A stretch of DNA of 64,000 nt from JAPPLB01 sp965218555 (GTDB taxonomy: Bacteria; Acidobacteriota; Terriglobia; Bryobacterales; UBA6623), in the NCBI GenBank assembly GCA_965218555.1, contig OZ244625.1:5332001-5396000 (forward strand), written 5' to 3'. Below are positions 31,732-40,490 of the stretch, piece after piece. Numbering within the stretch: the stretch's first letter is position 1; each line of letters opens with the position of its first letter. Below the pieces are notes generated by a model. That model ran no database searches, was not told the origin of the DNA, and saw nothing but the letters and a program-made list of their open reading frames with translations. The translations under genes were made by a program, and so were the position numbers.

Positions 31732-32614
31732 CCTTCACCTTGGGAGTGGCAAGACTGATGCGGCCACGGATGAGCTGAGGATCGGGTTGTGCCGGCGGTT
31801 GCTCACGCCACCACTTAGCCCGCTGCTTGCCGATCTGAAAGTGTCCATCGTCCAAAACCCGATTCACGATGAAGAGTCCATCGGGTGTGAGATCGTAGGC
31901 GACCAGCGAGGGTTCGCCGTCGCGGCTTTCGTACAGCGCCGGCGCTTCCGAAGCATGAGAGCGAACGTAGGTGAAGCGGCCGTCATGCCACATGCCGGCG
32001 ATCTGGAAGGGGGAGTTGGCGGCTTTCTTGTCGAGGCGGTACTCGAAGCGAATCAAGGTGGGGTACGTCGACCGGAATTGATCGATGGCGGCCTGCATCC
32101 GTTGCTCGGCGCGTTTCCAGGCCGCACGCGCATTCTCTTCGGCTTGTTTGGCGGCTTCCTGATACACCGCAATGTCCATGCGTGAAACGTACTTCGGTTC
32201 ATGCAGGACCGGCTTGCCGCCGCTGGGGGATTCCTCGTCGATCATGGCGGCGGCGTAGTCGATGTAGAGGACCAGATCGGGTTCGGCGGCTTCGTTCTCG
32301 GAAACCTTGAAGGAATAGATGTTGCCGGATTCGCAGACCAGAACGATGTTGGTGGTGGAGTCCTCCTCGCCGGGTTTGAGGTAGGCGACGTTGGCGGAAC
32401 CGGTGACGGCCCAGGTGGTGGTGTCGCCGGCAACGTAGTCGAGGATGTTCTCCGAAGGCGGCAGAACGATGACGGTGGTGTGCCGCACCCTGGCCTGGAT
32501 GGGAATGTCCTGCAGCAAATCCTCAAGATGAATGCGCTTGGCGGCCTCCGAAGAGGCCGCCAGCAAGAGTAGGGAAAAGCTCAGAGTGGCAAAGCGTTTC
32601 AATCCGAGTGTCAT
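31694..32614 (-). CDS. virB9: VirB9/TrbG-like T4SS outer-membrane complex protein
   Basis: 306 residues from ATG 32614 with a signal peptide (FATLSFSLLLLAASSEA). The N-terminal beta domain includes TTTWAVTGSANVAYLKPGEE; the C-terminal domain has FEYRLDKKAANSPFQIAGMW, DGRFTYVRSHASEAPALYES, and a final VLDDGHFQIGKQRAKWW, the pattern of VirB9/TrbG. It overlaps virB10 by 38 bases. Core-complex component in the periplasm and outer membrane. Confidence 0.85.
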   Translation of the reverse strand: MTLGLKRFATLSFSLLLLAASSEAAKRIHLEDLLQDIPIQARVRHTTVIVLPPSENILDYVAGDTTTWAVTGSANVAYLKPGEEDSTTNIVLVCESGNIYSFKVSENEAAEPDLVLYIDYAAAMIDEESPSGGKPVLHEPKYVSRMDIAVYQEAAKQAEENARAAWKRAEQRMQAAIDQFRSTYPTLIRFEYRLDKKAANSPFQIAGMWHDGRFTYVRSHASEAPALYESRDGEPSLVAYDLTPDGLFIVNRVLDDGHFQIGKQRAKWWREQPPAQPDPQLIRGRISLATPKVKDETPQPATELDQ

Positions 32615-32634
32615 GGGTATTTTTCGTCTGACGA

Positions 32635-34092
32635 TTAGAATCCGTCGCAACCTGGTTCGAAGGAGAACTGACAGTATTCGTCGTTGAGCTCGCTATCGGT
32701 TTCCTCGCCGTAGCAGGGGATCGAATCGGCATCCTCCTGGGAGTGATGAAGGGTTCCGTCGCAAGCGGTGTACTGCGGATCATCGACCGGAGTAGTCGGC
32801 GTCTGTTGATAGCAGTTCACGGCGTCCGCTTCGGATTGGGTGTCGTGTTCGTCGCCATTGCAGTCCAGAAATTTCTCAGGTTCCGGCGGAGGCGGTGGCG
32901 GTGGCGGCGGTGGTGGAGGCGGCGGTGGCGGTGGCGGTGGCGGTGGCGGAGGTGGAGGTGGCGGCGGTGGTGGAGGCGGTGGCGGAGGTGGAGGCGGCGG
33001 TGGCGGTGGTGGCGGTGGCGGTGGCGGTGGCGGTGGCGGCGGCGGTGGCGGCGGTGGCGGTGGAGGCTGCGTCACCGGAGGCGGTGTCACCGGATCAGGG
33101 TTAGGATCGGGACCGCACAGCCATGAAATCGTGCAGCCAGGGTTGGGGTTGTTCGGGGGAGTCACCGGCTGTTGAGGTGGCGGTTGGGGTGTGATTGTCA
33201 ACGGGGGTGGTATCACAGGCTGTTGAGGCGGCGGTGGTGGTGGTGGCGGTGGAGGTGGCGGAGGTGGAGGCGGCGGAGGTGGTGGTGGCGGTGGAGGTGC
33301 CATTGCAAGGATGCAATTCTCCGGCAGGTTGTAGGTCACGTCCTGGGCGTCAAGACCGCCCCATCCGCGAACGTAGTTCTCGAAGATGCTCTTCTCGGCT
33401 TCAAGGCCAGCGGCGCGGCAGCCGCCGACCGTGGCCTTGGTCGCGCGCTCGACCTCGCCGGACGGGGGACTGTTGGGGTGATGCACGGTCTGGAGTCTTT
33501 GCCGTTCGGAACGGTTGACGTGATCAAGCGTTGCGGTGAGCAGGTGACTGCCCCATCTGTCGCCGGTCTCCACAATGTCGATCCCGTTGTCCCATCGTGA
33601 ATCGACGGATTCGGGATCGAACGGGGAAACGGCCGTTTTCGGACGGCTTCCGGCGTCCTCCAGCTCGGTCCGCTGGGTTAAGCCGTCCTGTTCCCAACGG
33701 AAGGCTTGCGGCGTCGAGCCGCGCCGCGTCAGCGCACCGTGCGCCCAAAAGTTTGCCTGGGGCAAGTCACCGTCCCAATACTCGGCGAGTTCTTTGGCCA
33801 GGTCTTTCGCTTGAGCCGAGGTCGCTATGGGCTGGCTGTCGGGACTCCAGTCGGTTTCAAGGTGCTGCACGTATTCCTCGTCGCTGGCGACAATCTTGGC
33901 GAGCTCTTCGTCGCTCCACCAAGCGGAGAGTCCATCTTCGGGCTCTTTGACAAGAACCCAATAGCCTGATTCCTCTCCCTGAGCGGGCACGTGTTTGAGC
34001 GCAATCCAGCCTGCTGGAATGGCAGCGGCCGTGATGCCTGCCAGGGCCATGAACACAACTACGAATCGAGAGATACTCCGTAAGTACGTCAT
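32635..34092 (-). CDS. secreted polyproline protein in T4SS cluster
   Basis: 485 residues from ATG 34092 with a signal peptide (FVVVFMALAGITAAAIPAG). A globular N-terminal part (about residues 25-260) is followed by a run of 24 prolines (33297-33226), a spacer with NPGCTISWLCGPDPNPDP, then 61 consecutive prolines (33066-32884), and a Cys-rich Asp/Glu-rich tail (FLDCNGDEHDTQSEADAVNC; YTACDGTLHHSQEDADSIPC). The tail repeats C-x-G-x..H-x-S/T-x-x-x-AD..C twice. Probably an exported stalked surface or mating-pair protein. Coding, not a shadow: the frame is flanked by real sequence on both sides. Confidence 0.7.
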   Translation of the reverse strand: MTYLRSISRFVVVFMALAGITAAAIPAGWIALKHVPAQGEESGYWVLVKEPEDGLSAWWSDEELAKIVASDEEYVQHLETDWSPDSQPIATSAQAKDLAKELAEYWDGDLPQANFWAHGALTRRGSTPQAFRWEQDGLTQRTELEDAGSRPKTAVSPFDPESVDSRWDNGIDIVETGDRWGSHLLTATLDHVNRSERQRLQTVHHPNSPPSGEVERATKATVGGCRAAGLEAEKSIFENYVRGWGGLDAQDVTYNLPENCILAMAPPPPPPPPPPPPPPPPPPPPPPPPQQPVIPPPLTITPQPPPQQPVTPPNNPNPGCTISWLCGPDPNPDPVTPPPVTQPPPPPPPPPPPPPPPPPPPPPPPPPPPPPPPPPPPPPPPPPPPPPPPPPPPPPPPPPPPPPEPEKFLDCNGDEHDTQSEADAVNCYQQTPTTPVDDPQYTACDGTLHHSQEDADSIPCYGEETDSELNDEYCQFSFEPGCDGF

Positions 34093-34204
34093 GAGGGAAA
34101 CCTTAAACCCAAAGCGAAAATCTGGCAAGCCGACTGTGCTAGTTTCGAGGGGCGAAAACGGTTCGTTTCGGCAACCTGGGAAACCCTGGATACGTCTAAA
34201 AGAT

Positions 34205-35299
34205 ATGCATCGATTCGCTTCGTTTCTGCTGTTTCTGTTGCTCACTGCAGCGCCTCTGGCGGCGCAGGAGTTTGCTGGTCAGGTGGGGCGTATCGAAGAG
34301 GCGCTGCTCAGCTTCGATTGGTGGAAGCTCCGACCTGGGGAGTTTCCGATTCTGCCTGTCGCGGGGGTGCGGGTGAGTGTACTCGACTGTGGGACGGACT
34401 GCCCGGATCCCGTTCTTTCCGATCCGACCGGCCGCTTCCGCTTCTTCGAGCTGGCCTCTCCTGCAAGGCTGCGCTTTGATCCACCTGAGTGTCCTGTAAA
34501 CGATTTCGAGTGCGAGCCCCTGCAGCCGCGCGTTGTCGAGCGGCAAGACGGGGCCCGCACCGCCCTGGGAGCGAAGTGGCCTGATCTGGTCGTGGACCTG
34601 ATGCAGCGATTCATGCCTTCGGTCGCGGACGCGCTGTATGTCAAGCGCGAAGGCGAAATCCCTAACTCTCCAGGCGCATCCGGATCGGCAAACATTGAAG
34701 TGGTGTGGATCAACGGGCGACACGGTTGGAGGCCATCAAGAGAGCTCAATATCTTCCTGCATGAACTGATGCACGTGTTCGAACTGCGATTACGTCGCTC
34801 CTGCAGGCAGGAGAAACAAGACGTGCAAGGCTTGGTGTTGCAGGAAAGCTGGCTGCAAGCCTACGATGCCGACCGCGCACGGCTGGAGCGGCTCGGACTG
34901 CCGTTGCGCGAACTGGAAGGATACAACCTGATGGGCAACCGGCGCGGGAGTGAAACGCTGGCCTGGTTCGCGGATTCATATCTCCTACCGGACCGCATGA
35001 CACTTGAGCTGCGAAAGCGAACTTCTTCGTTTCTGTATATGACCCATGCCGAGCTCGAAGAGTACGCTCCGTATCGGATTGACTGGTTCGAACGGATGCT
35101 GTACGGCCGCAGCGTGGATCGAAGAAGCTACCTGCAAGCGAATCCGGGGGCATCGAGCTGGCCGGGGATGTGCGAGCCTCCCGAGCGGCTGGCCTGGGCG
35201 CTCGACCGGCTGCCGCCGCTGCCGCAGTTCTCCAAGCAAGCGAGCGGTAGTCTCGGGATTCCGGCCGGCTTCAAGTGCGGCGTTGTCGATCTCCACTGA
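34205..35299 (+). CDS. secreted HExxH metallopeptidase-like protein
   Basis: 364 residues from ATG 34205 (the frame extends to 33995 without a good start), signal peptide FASFLLFLLLTAAPLAAQEF. Central motif IFLHELMHVFELRLR supplies a zinc-binding HELMH; an ETLAWFADSYL segment about 100 residues later could give the third ligand. N-terminal part contains DCGTDCPDPVLSDPTGRFRF, resembling a carboxypeptidase-regulatory-like fold. It is the only + strand gene in the secretion block, divergent from the polyproline gene with 112 bases between. Family not identified. Confidence 0.65.
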   Translation: MHRFASFLLFLLLTAAPLAAQEFAGQVGRIEEALLSFDWWKLRPGEFPILPVAGVRVSVLDCGTDCPDPVLSDPTGRFRFFELASPARLRFDPPECPVNDFECEPLQPRVVERQDGARTALGAKWPDLVVDLMQRFMPSVADALYVKREGEIPNSPGASGSANIEVVWINGRHGWRPSRELNIFLHELMHVFELRLRRSCRQEKQDVQGLVLQESWLQAYDADRARLERLGLPLRELEGYNLMGNRRGSETLAWFADSYLLPDRMTLELRKRTSSFLYMTHAELEEYAPYRIDWFERMLYGRSVDRRSYLQANPGASSWPGMCEPPERLAWALDRLPPLPQFSKQASGSLGIPAGFKCGVVDLH

Positions 35300-35419
35300 C
35301 GGCGAAGCGATCGCTCCGATCGGTTCCCCCGCTCGACTGTGCAACGACCTGGTTGCACCGGGTTCTGCGCAAAAACCGCCGTGAGGATCTCGACAAGCGT
35401 TTTTGCCGTCCAATCTCTC

Positions 35420-35530
35420 CGGCATCGAATCTGAAGCCAGAGTGCTTGGACCGGGCCGAATGATCGTGGACGTTGCGCGACGTCGCTACTTCACCGGCAC
35501 GCAATACGAAGCCAGAGTGATCGGACCTGG
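35420..35530. repeat. pair of 37-bp imperfect direct repeats
   Basis: CCGGCA, then AAT, then GAAGCCAGAGTG and GGACC recur at 35420-35456 and 35494-35530, 74 bases apart, with about seven mismatches. They lie in the convergent gap (35300-35724) between the peptidase and virB11. No gene is supported in this gap. Confidence 0.65.
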
Positions 35531-35689
35531 TTGGAAGCAAGTCTCTCGCCCGCGAGTGCGCCTCCCGCGGCTTCGAACCGAGGGGCGAAGTCCGGCAACC
35601 TGCCGGCGTCCTCCCGAGCCAGCGTGTGGGACAAGGCGGCCTGTAAGGACGCCTTGAGATTACTCGGCGCGGGTGTCCGCGACGAAACC

Positions 35690-35717
35690 GGAGAGGGTGG
35701 CCGCGTGCGGCCTCTCC
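35690..35717. terminator. hairpin between convergent genes
   Basis: GGAGA..GGCCGC GT GCGGCC TCTCC forms a compact stem 8 bases 3' of the virB11 stop. It may terminate in either direction, although no T tract is present. Confidence 0.45.
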
Positions 35718-35724
35718 GCTCTGA

Positions 35725-37005
35725 TCAGGTTTTGTTGACTCGCGAACGCGGCTTGGCGCGTTCTCGAGGAACGGCTTTCCTGGAAGGTTCGTTCTCTGCG
35801 GTGGGTTGATTCGTAGCCTTCGATTTGCGGCGAAGGTAGGCAGCGTGATTCTGCTGCTTGCGCCGGCAGTTCTTGCACAAGTCGGATTGGCTCCCTTTGC
35901 CGTTGGAAGGAAGCTCAGCCGGGCAGTTGGCGCAAAGCCGAGCTGAAGCGAGAGGGTTCAGCGCTTGATTCAGGATGTGGTCGGCGGCGGAGCCGCCTTC
36001 GCCGTTGGTGTCCATCGGCGGTGTTTCCCAAACGATCGAGCAGTTGTAGTCCTGCTGGTTGCGGTCGTAGCTGTTGACTTGGAGAACCTGGCGCACCCCT
36101 CTTCGTCCATCCAGCGATCGCTGCAGGTGGATGACGTACTGCACGGCCAGCGCGACATGCTCACAGATCACGTCCCACGGCGGCGCGGACTTCGACTGCA
36201 GGGCGCAAGTGGCAAGACGTGTCAAGGCGGCGCGTGCGGAGTTGGCGTGGACGGTGCTGATCGAACCGCCGTGGCCGGTGTTGAGGGCTTCGATCAGGTC
36301 TTGCGCTTCCTCGCCGCGAACCTCGCCCACGATGAGACGGTCCGGACGGTGGCGAAGCGCATGGCGAACGAGATCGCGAATGGTGACGTTGGGGCCTTCC
36401 TCTTCTTCGGGAGAGTTCTTGGCTTCAAGCCGCAGGCAGTTGGGAGCGGGGATATGAAGCTCGCGGGTGTCCTCGATGCAGACAATCCGTTCTTCCTCGT
36501 TGATGAGCGAGGCGAAAGCACTGAGCATGGTGGTCTTGCCGGTTCCGGTCCCTCCGGAAATGATGACGTTCTCGCGCTGGCTCAACGCTCGATTGATGAG
36601 AGAGAGGACTTCAGCCGGAATCGCGCCCGTCTCAACGAGCTTCGCGGCGGTCCAGGGACGGCTACCGAAGCGGCGGATCGAGAGAGCAAAGCTCTCGGTG
36701 ATGGGCGGGCAGGCGATGGCAACCCGCGACCCGTCCGGCAAGCGGGCATCGACGATGGGAGATTTCTTGTCGGCGTCGAATCCCAACGGCCGCGCAATGC
36801 GCTTGACGGTGGCATCGAGCATCCGCTCGGTGAGAGCTTCGGCCTTGGGTGTCTTGTCGGTGTAGACGGGATAGAGGCAACCTTCTCTCTCGAACCAAAC
36901 CGAGCTGGGAGAATTGATCATCAGCTCGGTGACGGAGGAATCCTCAAAGACTTTCTGGAGCCGCTTGGGAAGGGCAGCCAGCACTTCTTCCAGAGAAAGG
37001 CTCAC
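35725..37005 (-). CDS. virB11: VirB11/TrbB-type secretion ATPase with zinc-finger-like tail
   Basis: 426 residues. Walker A ISGGTGTGKTTML, Asp box CIEDTRELH, Walker B-type RPDRLIVGEVRGEEA, His box GHGGSISTVHANS: all intact. After the usual end (about residue 330) there is an extra tail with CANCPAELP and CKNCRRKQQNHAAYLRRKSK, i.e. two CxxC pairs and a basic region, uncommon in VirB11. The hexameric ATPase powers pilus and channel assembly. Start overlaps the virD4 stop by 4 bases. Confidence 0.9.
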   Translation of the reverse strand: MSLSLEEVLAALPKRLQKVFEDSSVTELMINSPSSVWFEREGCLYPVYTDKTPKAEALTERMLDATVKRIARPLGFDADKKSPIVDARLPDGSRVAIACPPITESFALSIRRFGSRPWTAAKLVETGAIPAEVLSLINRALSQRENVIISGGTGTGKTTMLSAFASLINEEERIVCIEDTRELHIPAPNCLRLEAKNSPEEEEGPNVTIRDLVRHALRHRPDRLIVGEVRGEEAQDLIEALNTGHGGSISTVHANSARAALTRLATCALQSKSAPPWDVICEHVALAVQYVIHLQRSLDGRRGVRQVLQVNSYDRNQQDYNCSIVWETPPMDTNGEGGSAADHILNQALNPLASARLCANCPAELPSNGKGSQSDLCKNCRRKQQNHAAYLRRKSKATNQPTAENEPSRKAVPRERAKPRSRVNKT

Positions 37006-39023
37006 AGCATTCCTTTCTCGCGCTGTCGCCAGTAGCTGAGATCACGCGGCAAGTACCACGGCTTGAGGTAGCAGCGGCGAGCGGACTGGTTCTTCTTGCC
37101 GTCGTAGGGCAGGACAATGGCCTGCCCGGTGTCGAGCTCGGCAAAGGTCTTCGGTCGAAACAGAGGCTCCATGCGGTCCTGGAAGGATTTGGAGACTCCC
37201 ATCGACGACTTGCCGCCTCCGGGCGCGCCGCTGAAGAGCGAGATCCCGGCCTTGGGCGTGGATTCGTTGAAGGAGTAGGAGGTTTTCATCACCTCGACCT
37301 GGCCGCACATTTCCGAAGCGATGCGAGCGGAAGAATCGTCGCTGAGCGAGAGAAAGACTTTCGTTCTCAGGTTTTGGAAGAGGGTGCGCCAGGCTTCGCC
37401 GCTGCCGGTAACGGAGCGCAGCGAAGAAATCGACTGCGTGGCGACGATCGGGATGCAGCGTGACTGCCGGCTCAGACCGAAGGCTTTCTCGTCGCCGCTG
37501 GGATCGGCTTCGCCTACGGTGGCGAACGACTGGTACTCGTCGCACAGGAACACGGCCGGCCGGAAGTACCTGTCGGGCATCTTGCGCATATCGGAAGGAC
37601 GCTGTAACAGTGCGCCCAGCCAGCTCTGCTTGAGCATCACGCCGATCGCTCGCGCGAGGGCGGCGTTGCTGGAAACGGGCATGTTGAGGCAGATCACCTT
37701 GCCTTCCTCGATGAGAGATTCAAGCGAGGGTAGGAGCTGCAGCGTGGCGATTTGAGTCGCGCCTGCAGGGGTTCCGTTGGGACCGGACAGGGTTTGCGGT
37801 TCATGTTCGGGCTTGGGCGGGCAGAACATACGCGCAACCTCCGGAGTGTCGAACAGACCCAGGAAAACGGAGATTCCTTCGACGATGGAGGTTCGCAGCT
37901 TCAGATCGATCTTCATCCAGTCGTGGTGATACCAGCGCTCGACGGCCTCGATGCGCTCTAGACGGGGAGATTTCCTTATGGCGGGCGGATCGATCGAGCG
38001 ATGATCGATGCCGAGCTCGGTCAGAGTCTGGAGCAGCTCGGCGCTCTGTACGGCTGATTGCTCTTTGTTGGGATGCTTACGCCATTCGCACTTGTTGAGC
38101 TTTTCTTCATGAGCGGTGAAGGCCCAAAGAGGGACGAGGGTGCGGGCGTGCGTTTCCTCGGGCGGCGCGGCCTCCTTGCGCGCCTCGTCGATCTTGTCGC
38201 CGAGCAGCTTGGGATCGATCGCACAGTTGTAAACATCCTTCAGTGTCATCCAGCCGGTGGTGACGCGGAACAGCTCGATGATGTTGCGGATCAGATTGGT
38301 GGAAGCCTGCTGCCAGAAGGGTTCCTTGCCTCGGCCGAAGAGTTGGTTCATCAACGAGGCGATGGTGTACGCCAGCGAGTAGGAATCCATCCAGTGCGCA
38401 TCGAGAGGGTTCCATTGCCAGTGGCTATTGAGGCCGATCTCGATGTAGTCGTCGCCTCGGCCGTGCTTCTCCAGCACGTCGCGGATCGCGTAGCAGAAGT
38501 CGCCTTTGACTTCGAGTACGAGGCCGGCCGCCTTGCGCTGGGTGTCGTCGGACTGCCAGGAGAAGAGCTGCTCCGAGAAGGGTTGCATACAGGCGGAGGT
38601 CTTGCCGGTTCCCACGGCTCCGACGACAGCAAGGCCGGTGAAGAGGCCCTTCTCGGAGAGTACGAGCCAGTCGGGTTGGTCCGACTCGAGCGGCTTGGTC
38701 GGATGATGGGTTTCCCCGATAACCAGCGAGATGGACTTGTCATTCTTGGAAGCCGGCCAGCGGGGCAGGGAGCCACGGCCGCCGCTGTTGTTGCCGAGAC
38801 GGGCGAACCAGATTTGCCAAATCGAGAGAAGCATCGCGCCGCCTACGCCGGCGGCTGCCCAGGGCGCGAAATAGTACCAGCTCACAATGGAGTAGAAGAG
38901 AAGGGGATCGTTCAGCTCGATCAGATCGAGGAACGGGTTCACACCGGGGCCGGGGAACGGTTCCCAGCGCCAGCGAGAGAGGGAACAAAGGAAACCGGCG
39001 ATCCAGGGAAGCGCGAACTTCAT
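37002..39023 (-). CDS. virD4: VirD4/TraG-type coupling protein
   Basis: 673 residues: N-terminal membrane segments (around residues 1-75), Walker A VVGAVGTGKTSACMQP, Walker B PAVFLCDEYQSFA, and a TraG/VirD4 C-terminal ATPase domain (SRQSRCIPIVATQSISSLRS). It recruits the relaxase-DNA complex to the channel. First gene of the virD4-virB11 pair and 72 bases from the PAPS-reductase-like gene. Confidence 0.88.
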   Translation of the reverse strand: MKFALPWIAGFLCSLSRWRWEPFPGPGVNPFLDLIELNDPLLFYSIVSWYYFAPWAAAGVGGAMLLSIWQIWFARLGNNSGGRGSLPRWPASKNDKSISLVIGETHHPTKPLESDQPDWLVLSEKGLFTGLAVVGAVGTGKTSACMQPFSEQLFSWQSDDTQRKAAGLVLEVKGDFCYAIRDVLEKHGRGDDYIEIGLNSHWQWNPLDAHWMDSYSLAYTIASLMNQLFGRGKEPFWQQASTNLIRNIIELFRVTTGWMTLKDVYNCAIDPKLLGDKIDEARKEAAPPEETHARTLVPLWAFTAHEEKLNKCEWRKHPNKEQSAVQSAELLQTLTELGIDHRSIDPPAIRKSPRLERIEAVERWYHHDWMKIDLKLRTSIVEGISVFLGLFDTPEVARMFCPPKPEHEPQTLSGPNGTPAGATQIATLQLLPSLESLIEEGKVICLNMPVSSNAALARAIGVMLKQSWLGALLQRPSDMRKMPDRYFRPAVFLCDEYQSFATVGEADPSGDEKAFGLSRQSRCIPIVATQSISSLRSVTGSGEAWRTLFQNLRTKVFLSLSDDSSARIASEMCGQVEVMKTSYSFNESTPKAGISLFSGAPGGGKSSMGVSKSFQDRMEPLFRPKTFAELDTGQAIVLPYDGKKNQSARRCYLKPWYLPRDLSYWRQREKGML

Positions 39024-39095
39024 GCATCTAGGATGCCAAGCGAACGCGAATCGACAAAGCGTAGCGGCTCGATTCGACGTGGAGAAAGCGGCGAG

Positions 39096-39977
39096 CTAGT
39101 CGCCGCAGAAGCAAGAGATTCCGCCTTCGCCGTTGTCGTCGATCAGTATAAGCTGGGGGTCGGCGATGAGTGCTTCCTCAAGAAGATCGCTGTAGGTGTA
39201 GCGCTGGGAGAATTGCGCCATTTGGCTGTCGCGCAGACGGCGGCCGTGAGTCTTGAGAATGCGTTGCTCCTGCTCGATCCACCACTGCGCTTTTTCGGGC
39301 TCCTGCCGAATGGTGCGGATCAGGTTGCGCTTGCCTTTGAGAAAGCACAGGTCGCAGTTGCCGAGCCGGGAAGGGATGCCGAGATCGAACGAGCTCTGCG
39401 CCCAAAACTCATCGACCATTCGCTTTATCACCCTGGCGTGAACCAAGGGGTACTCGGTCCGGCACTCTTCCATCAGCGCCTTGCGCCAGCGCCGGGGCTC
39501 GTCGTAACGGATGCCCAAAACGTCGAGGTGCTTCTTCCAACCCAGCGCCCGCCGCGCCCAGCGTTCCGAGGTCCGGACCTTCAACTCGCTGGTGCATTTG
39601 CGAAGAGCGACGTTGGGAAGAATGGAGCTGGCTCGGATCATGGCTTCGAACGGCTCGCCGTTGCGGGAAGCCTGTATGAAGTTCACGACGCGATGCACGT
39701 GCTTGGGGTCGTGCTTGCCGCCCTGGGCGTCGGGCCGGTAGTCGTACTCCAGCCAGGTGACTTCGACGTTCCACTCATCCGAGCAACGCTGGATGAAGCT
39801 GAGAGTTTCCTCGCGTTCCTTGCCGGTGTTGCAATAGGCGACGCGGACATGCTTGGGGAGAGAGCCGCCGTAGGCTTCGATGGTGTGAAATAGGAGATAG
39901 GCTGACGTGCGGCCTCCGGAGAAATGGATGATCCTCGGCCGTCCATCTTTGCGAAAGCGGTAGTCCGAAAGTGCCAT
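39096..39977 (-). CDS. PAPS-reductase-like PP-loop protein
   Basis: 293 residues. The nucleotide-binding PP-loop is IIHFSGGRTSAYLL near residue 15; then VAYCNTGKEREETLSF, LRKCTSELKVR, DVLGIRYDEPRRW and a C-terminal GNCDLCFLKGKRNLI with CFCGD at the very end. This is the mobile-element branch of PAPS-reductase/DndC-like adenine-nucleotide alpha-hydrolases, not a classical CysH. The substrate is unknown; relation to DNA sulfur modification is possible, but no dnd partners are present. Leader copy 15 precedes ATG 39977. Confidence 0.78.
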   Translation of the reverse strand: MALSDYRFRKDGRPRIIHFSGGRTSAYLLFHTIEAYGGSLPKHVRVAYCNTGKEREETLSFIQRCSDEWNVEVTWLEYDYRPDAQGGKHDPKHVHRVVNFIQASRNGEPFEAMIRASSILPNVALRKCTSELKVRTSERWARRALGWKKHLDVLGIRYDEPRRWRKALMEECRTEYPLVHARVIKRMVDEFWAQSSFDLGIPSRLGNCDLCFLKGKRNLIRTIRQEPEKAQWWIEQEQRILKTHGRRLRDSQMAQFSQRYTYSDLLEEALIADPQLILIDDNGEGGISCFCGD

Positions 39978-39983
39978 TGAAGT

Positions 39984-40052
39984 CCTCCTGCCGGTGTGGG
40001 TTTGGAGCTTTCCGCTCACCCGTACCTGGCGGAAAGCGGAGAACCCTGCAGC
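39984..40052 (-). promoter_or_regulatory. hairpin leader copy 15
   Basis: GGGTT (40046-40042), stem and AACCC (40002-39998) intact; outer CTGC (40051-40048) with GCAG in GCAGGAGG (39990-39987). It lies 13 kb from the main leader cluster. Confidence 0.87.
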
Positions 40053-40272
40053 GCGGGGCAGAATCCGGCTGAAAAGGGGTGTATTCAGTGGGATTCGAGC
40101 TATGTGCACTGAATCGCGCTGAGGCGAAAAGCTGAAAAACGCTGAAATATGAACGCGATAGGGTTGCGTTCAGTGGGGTGTTGCCAGGGTTTCAGCGCAG
40201 CGAGCGGGATAGCTTCGCGAGTGGCGATTTTTCAGCGCAAAGCGCTTCTGCCTTCCCGCAGGGATCGATGAA

Positions 40273-40356
40273 GCGTGTAGCGACCCCCCGAACCTCGGCC
40301 CGCAGGGAAGAGGCCCGTGCCATACGGAGTGGCAAAAGGGGGGGGTCGCTACACGC
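40273..40356. other. 17-bp perfect inverted repeat with 50-base spacer, candidate oriT region
   Basis: GCGTGTAGCGACCCCCC (40273-40289) and its exact complement (40340-40356). It lies in a 440-base gene-free gap (40053-40490) between the PAPS-reductase-like and ardC genes. Around it are several copies of TTCAGTGGG/GCTGAAAA (40075-40200) and, at 40444-40482, two direct GTTACGTT and one inverted AACGTAAC. This organisation fits an oriT or another protein-loading site; no nic sequence was recognised. Confidence 0.5.
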
Positions 40357-40443
40357 ACACGAAACCCGCCTGGCATCGCACAGGTGGGGTGAGTGAAACT
40401 GGCTTAACTGCTTGAGAAACTGCAAGTTGCGAAAAGCCGTGCT

Positions 40444-40482
40444 GTTACGTTGGACTGTTACGTTAAGGTTTTTCAACGTAAC
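40444..40482. repeat. GTTACGTT direct and inverted repeats
   Basis: GTTACGTT at 40444-40451 and 40457-40464, AACGTAAC at 40475-40482. Placed just 3' of ardC1 (-) and beside the inverted repeat; the pattern suggests binding by a dimeric regulator or relaxosome protein. Confidence 0.5.
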
Positions 40483-40490
40483 AAAAAAAC

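Noticed and set aside
32840..33175. Long + strand open frame encoding almost pure glycine
   Set aside because: It is the complement of the polyproline tract of the - strand secreted gene, which has a signal peptide and flanking coding sequence.
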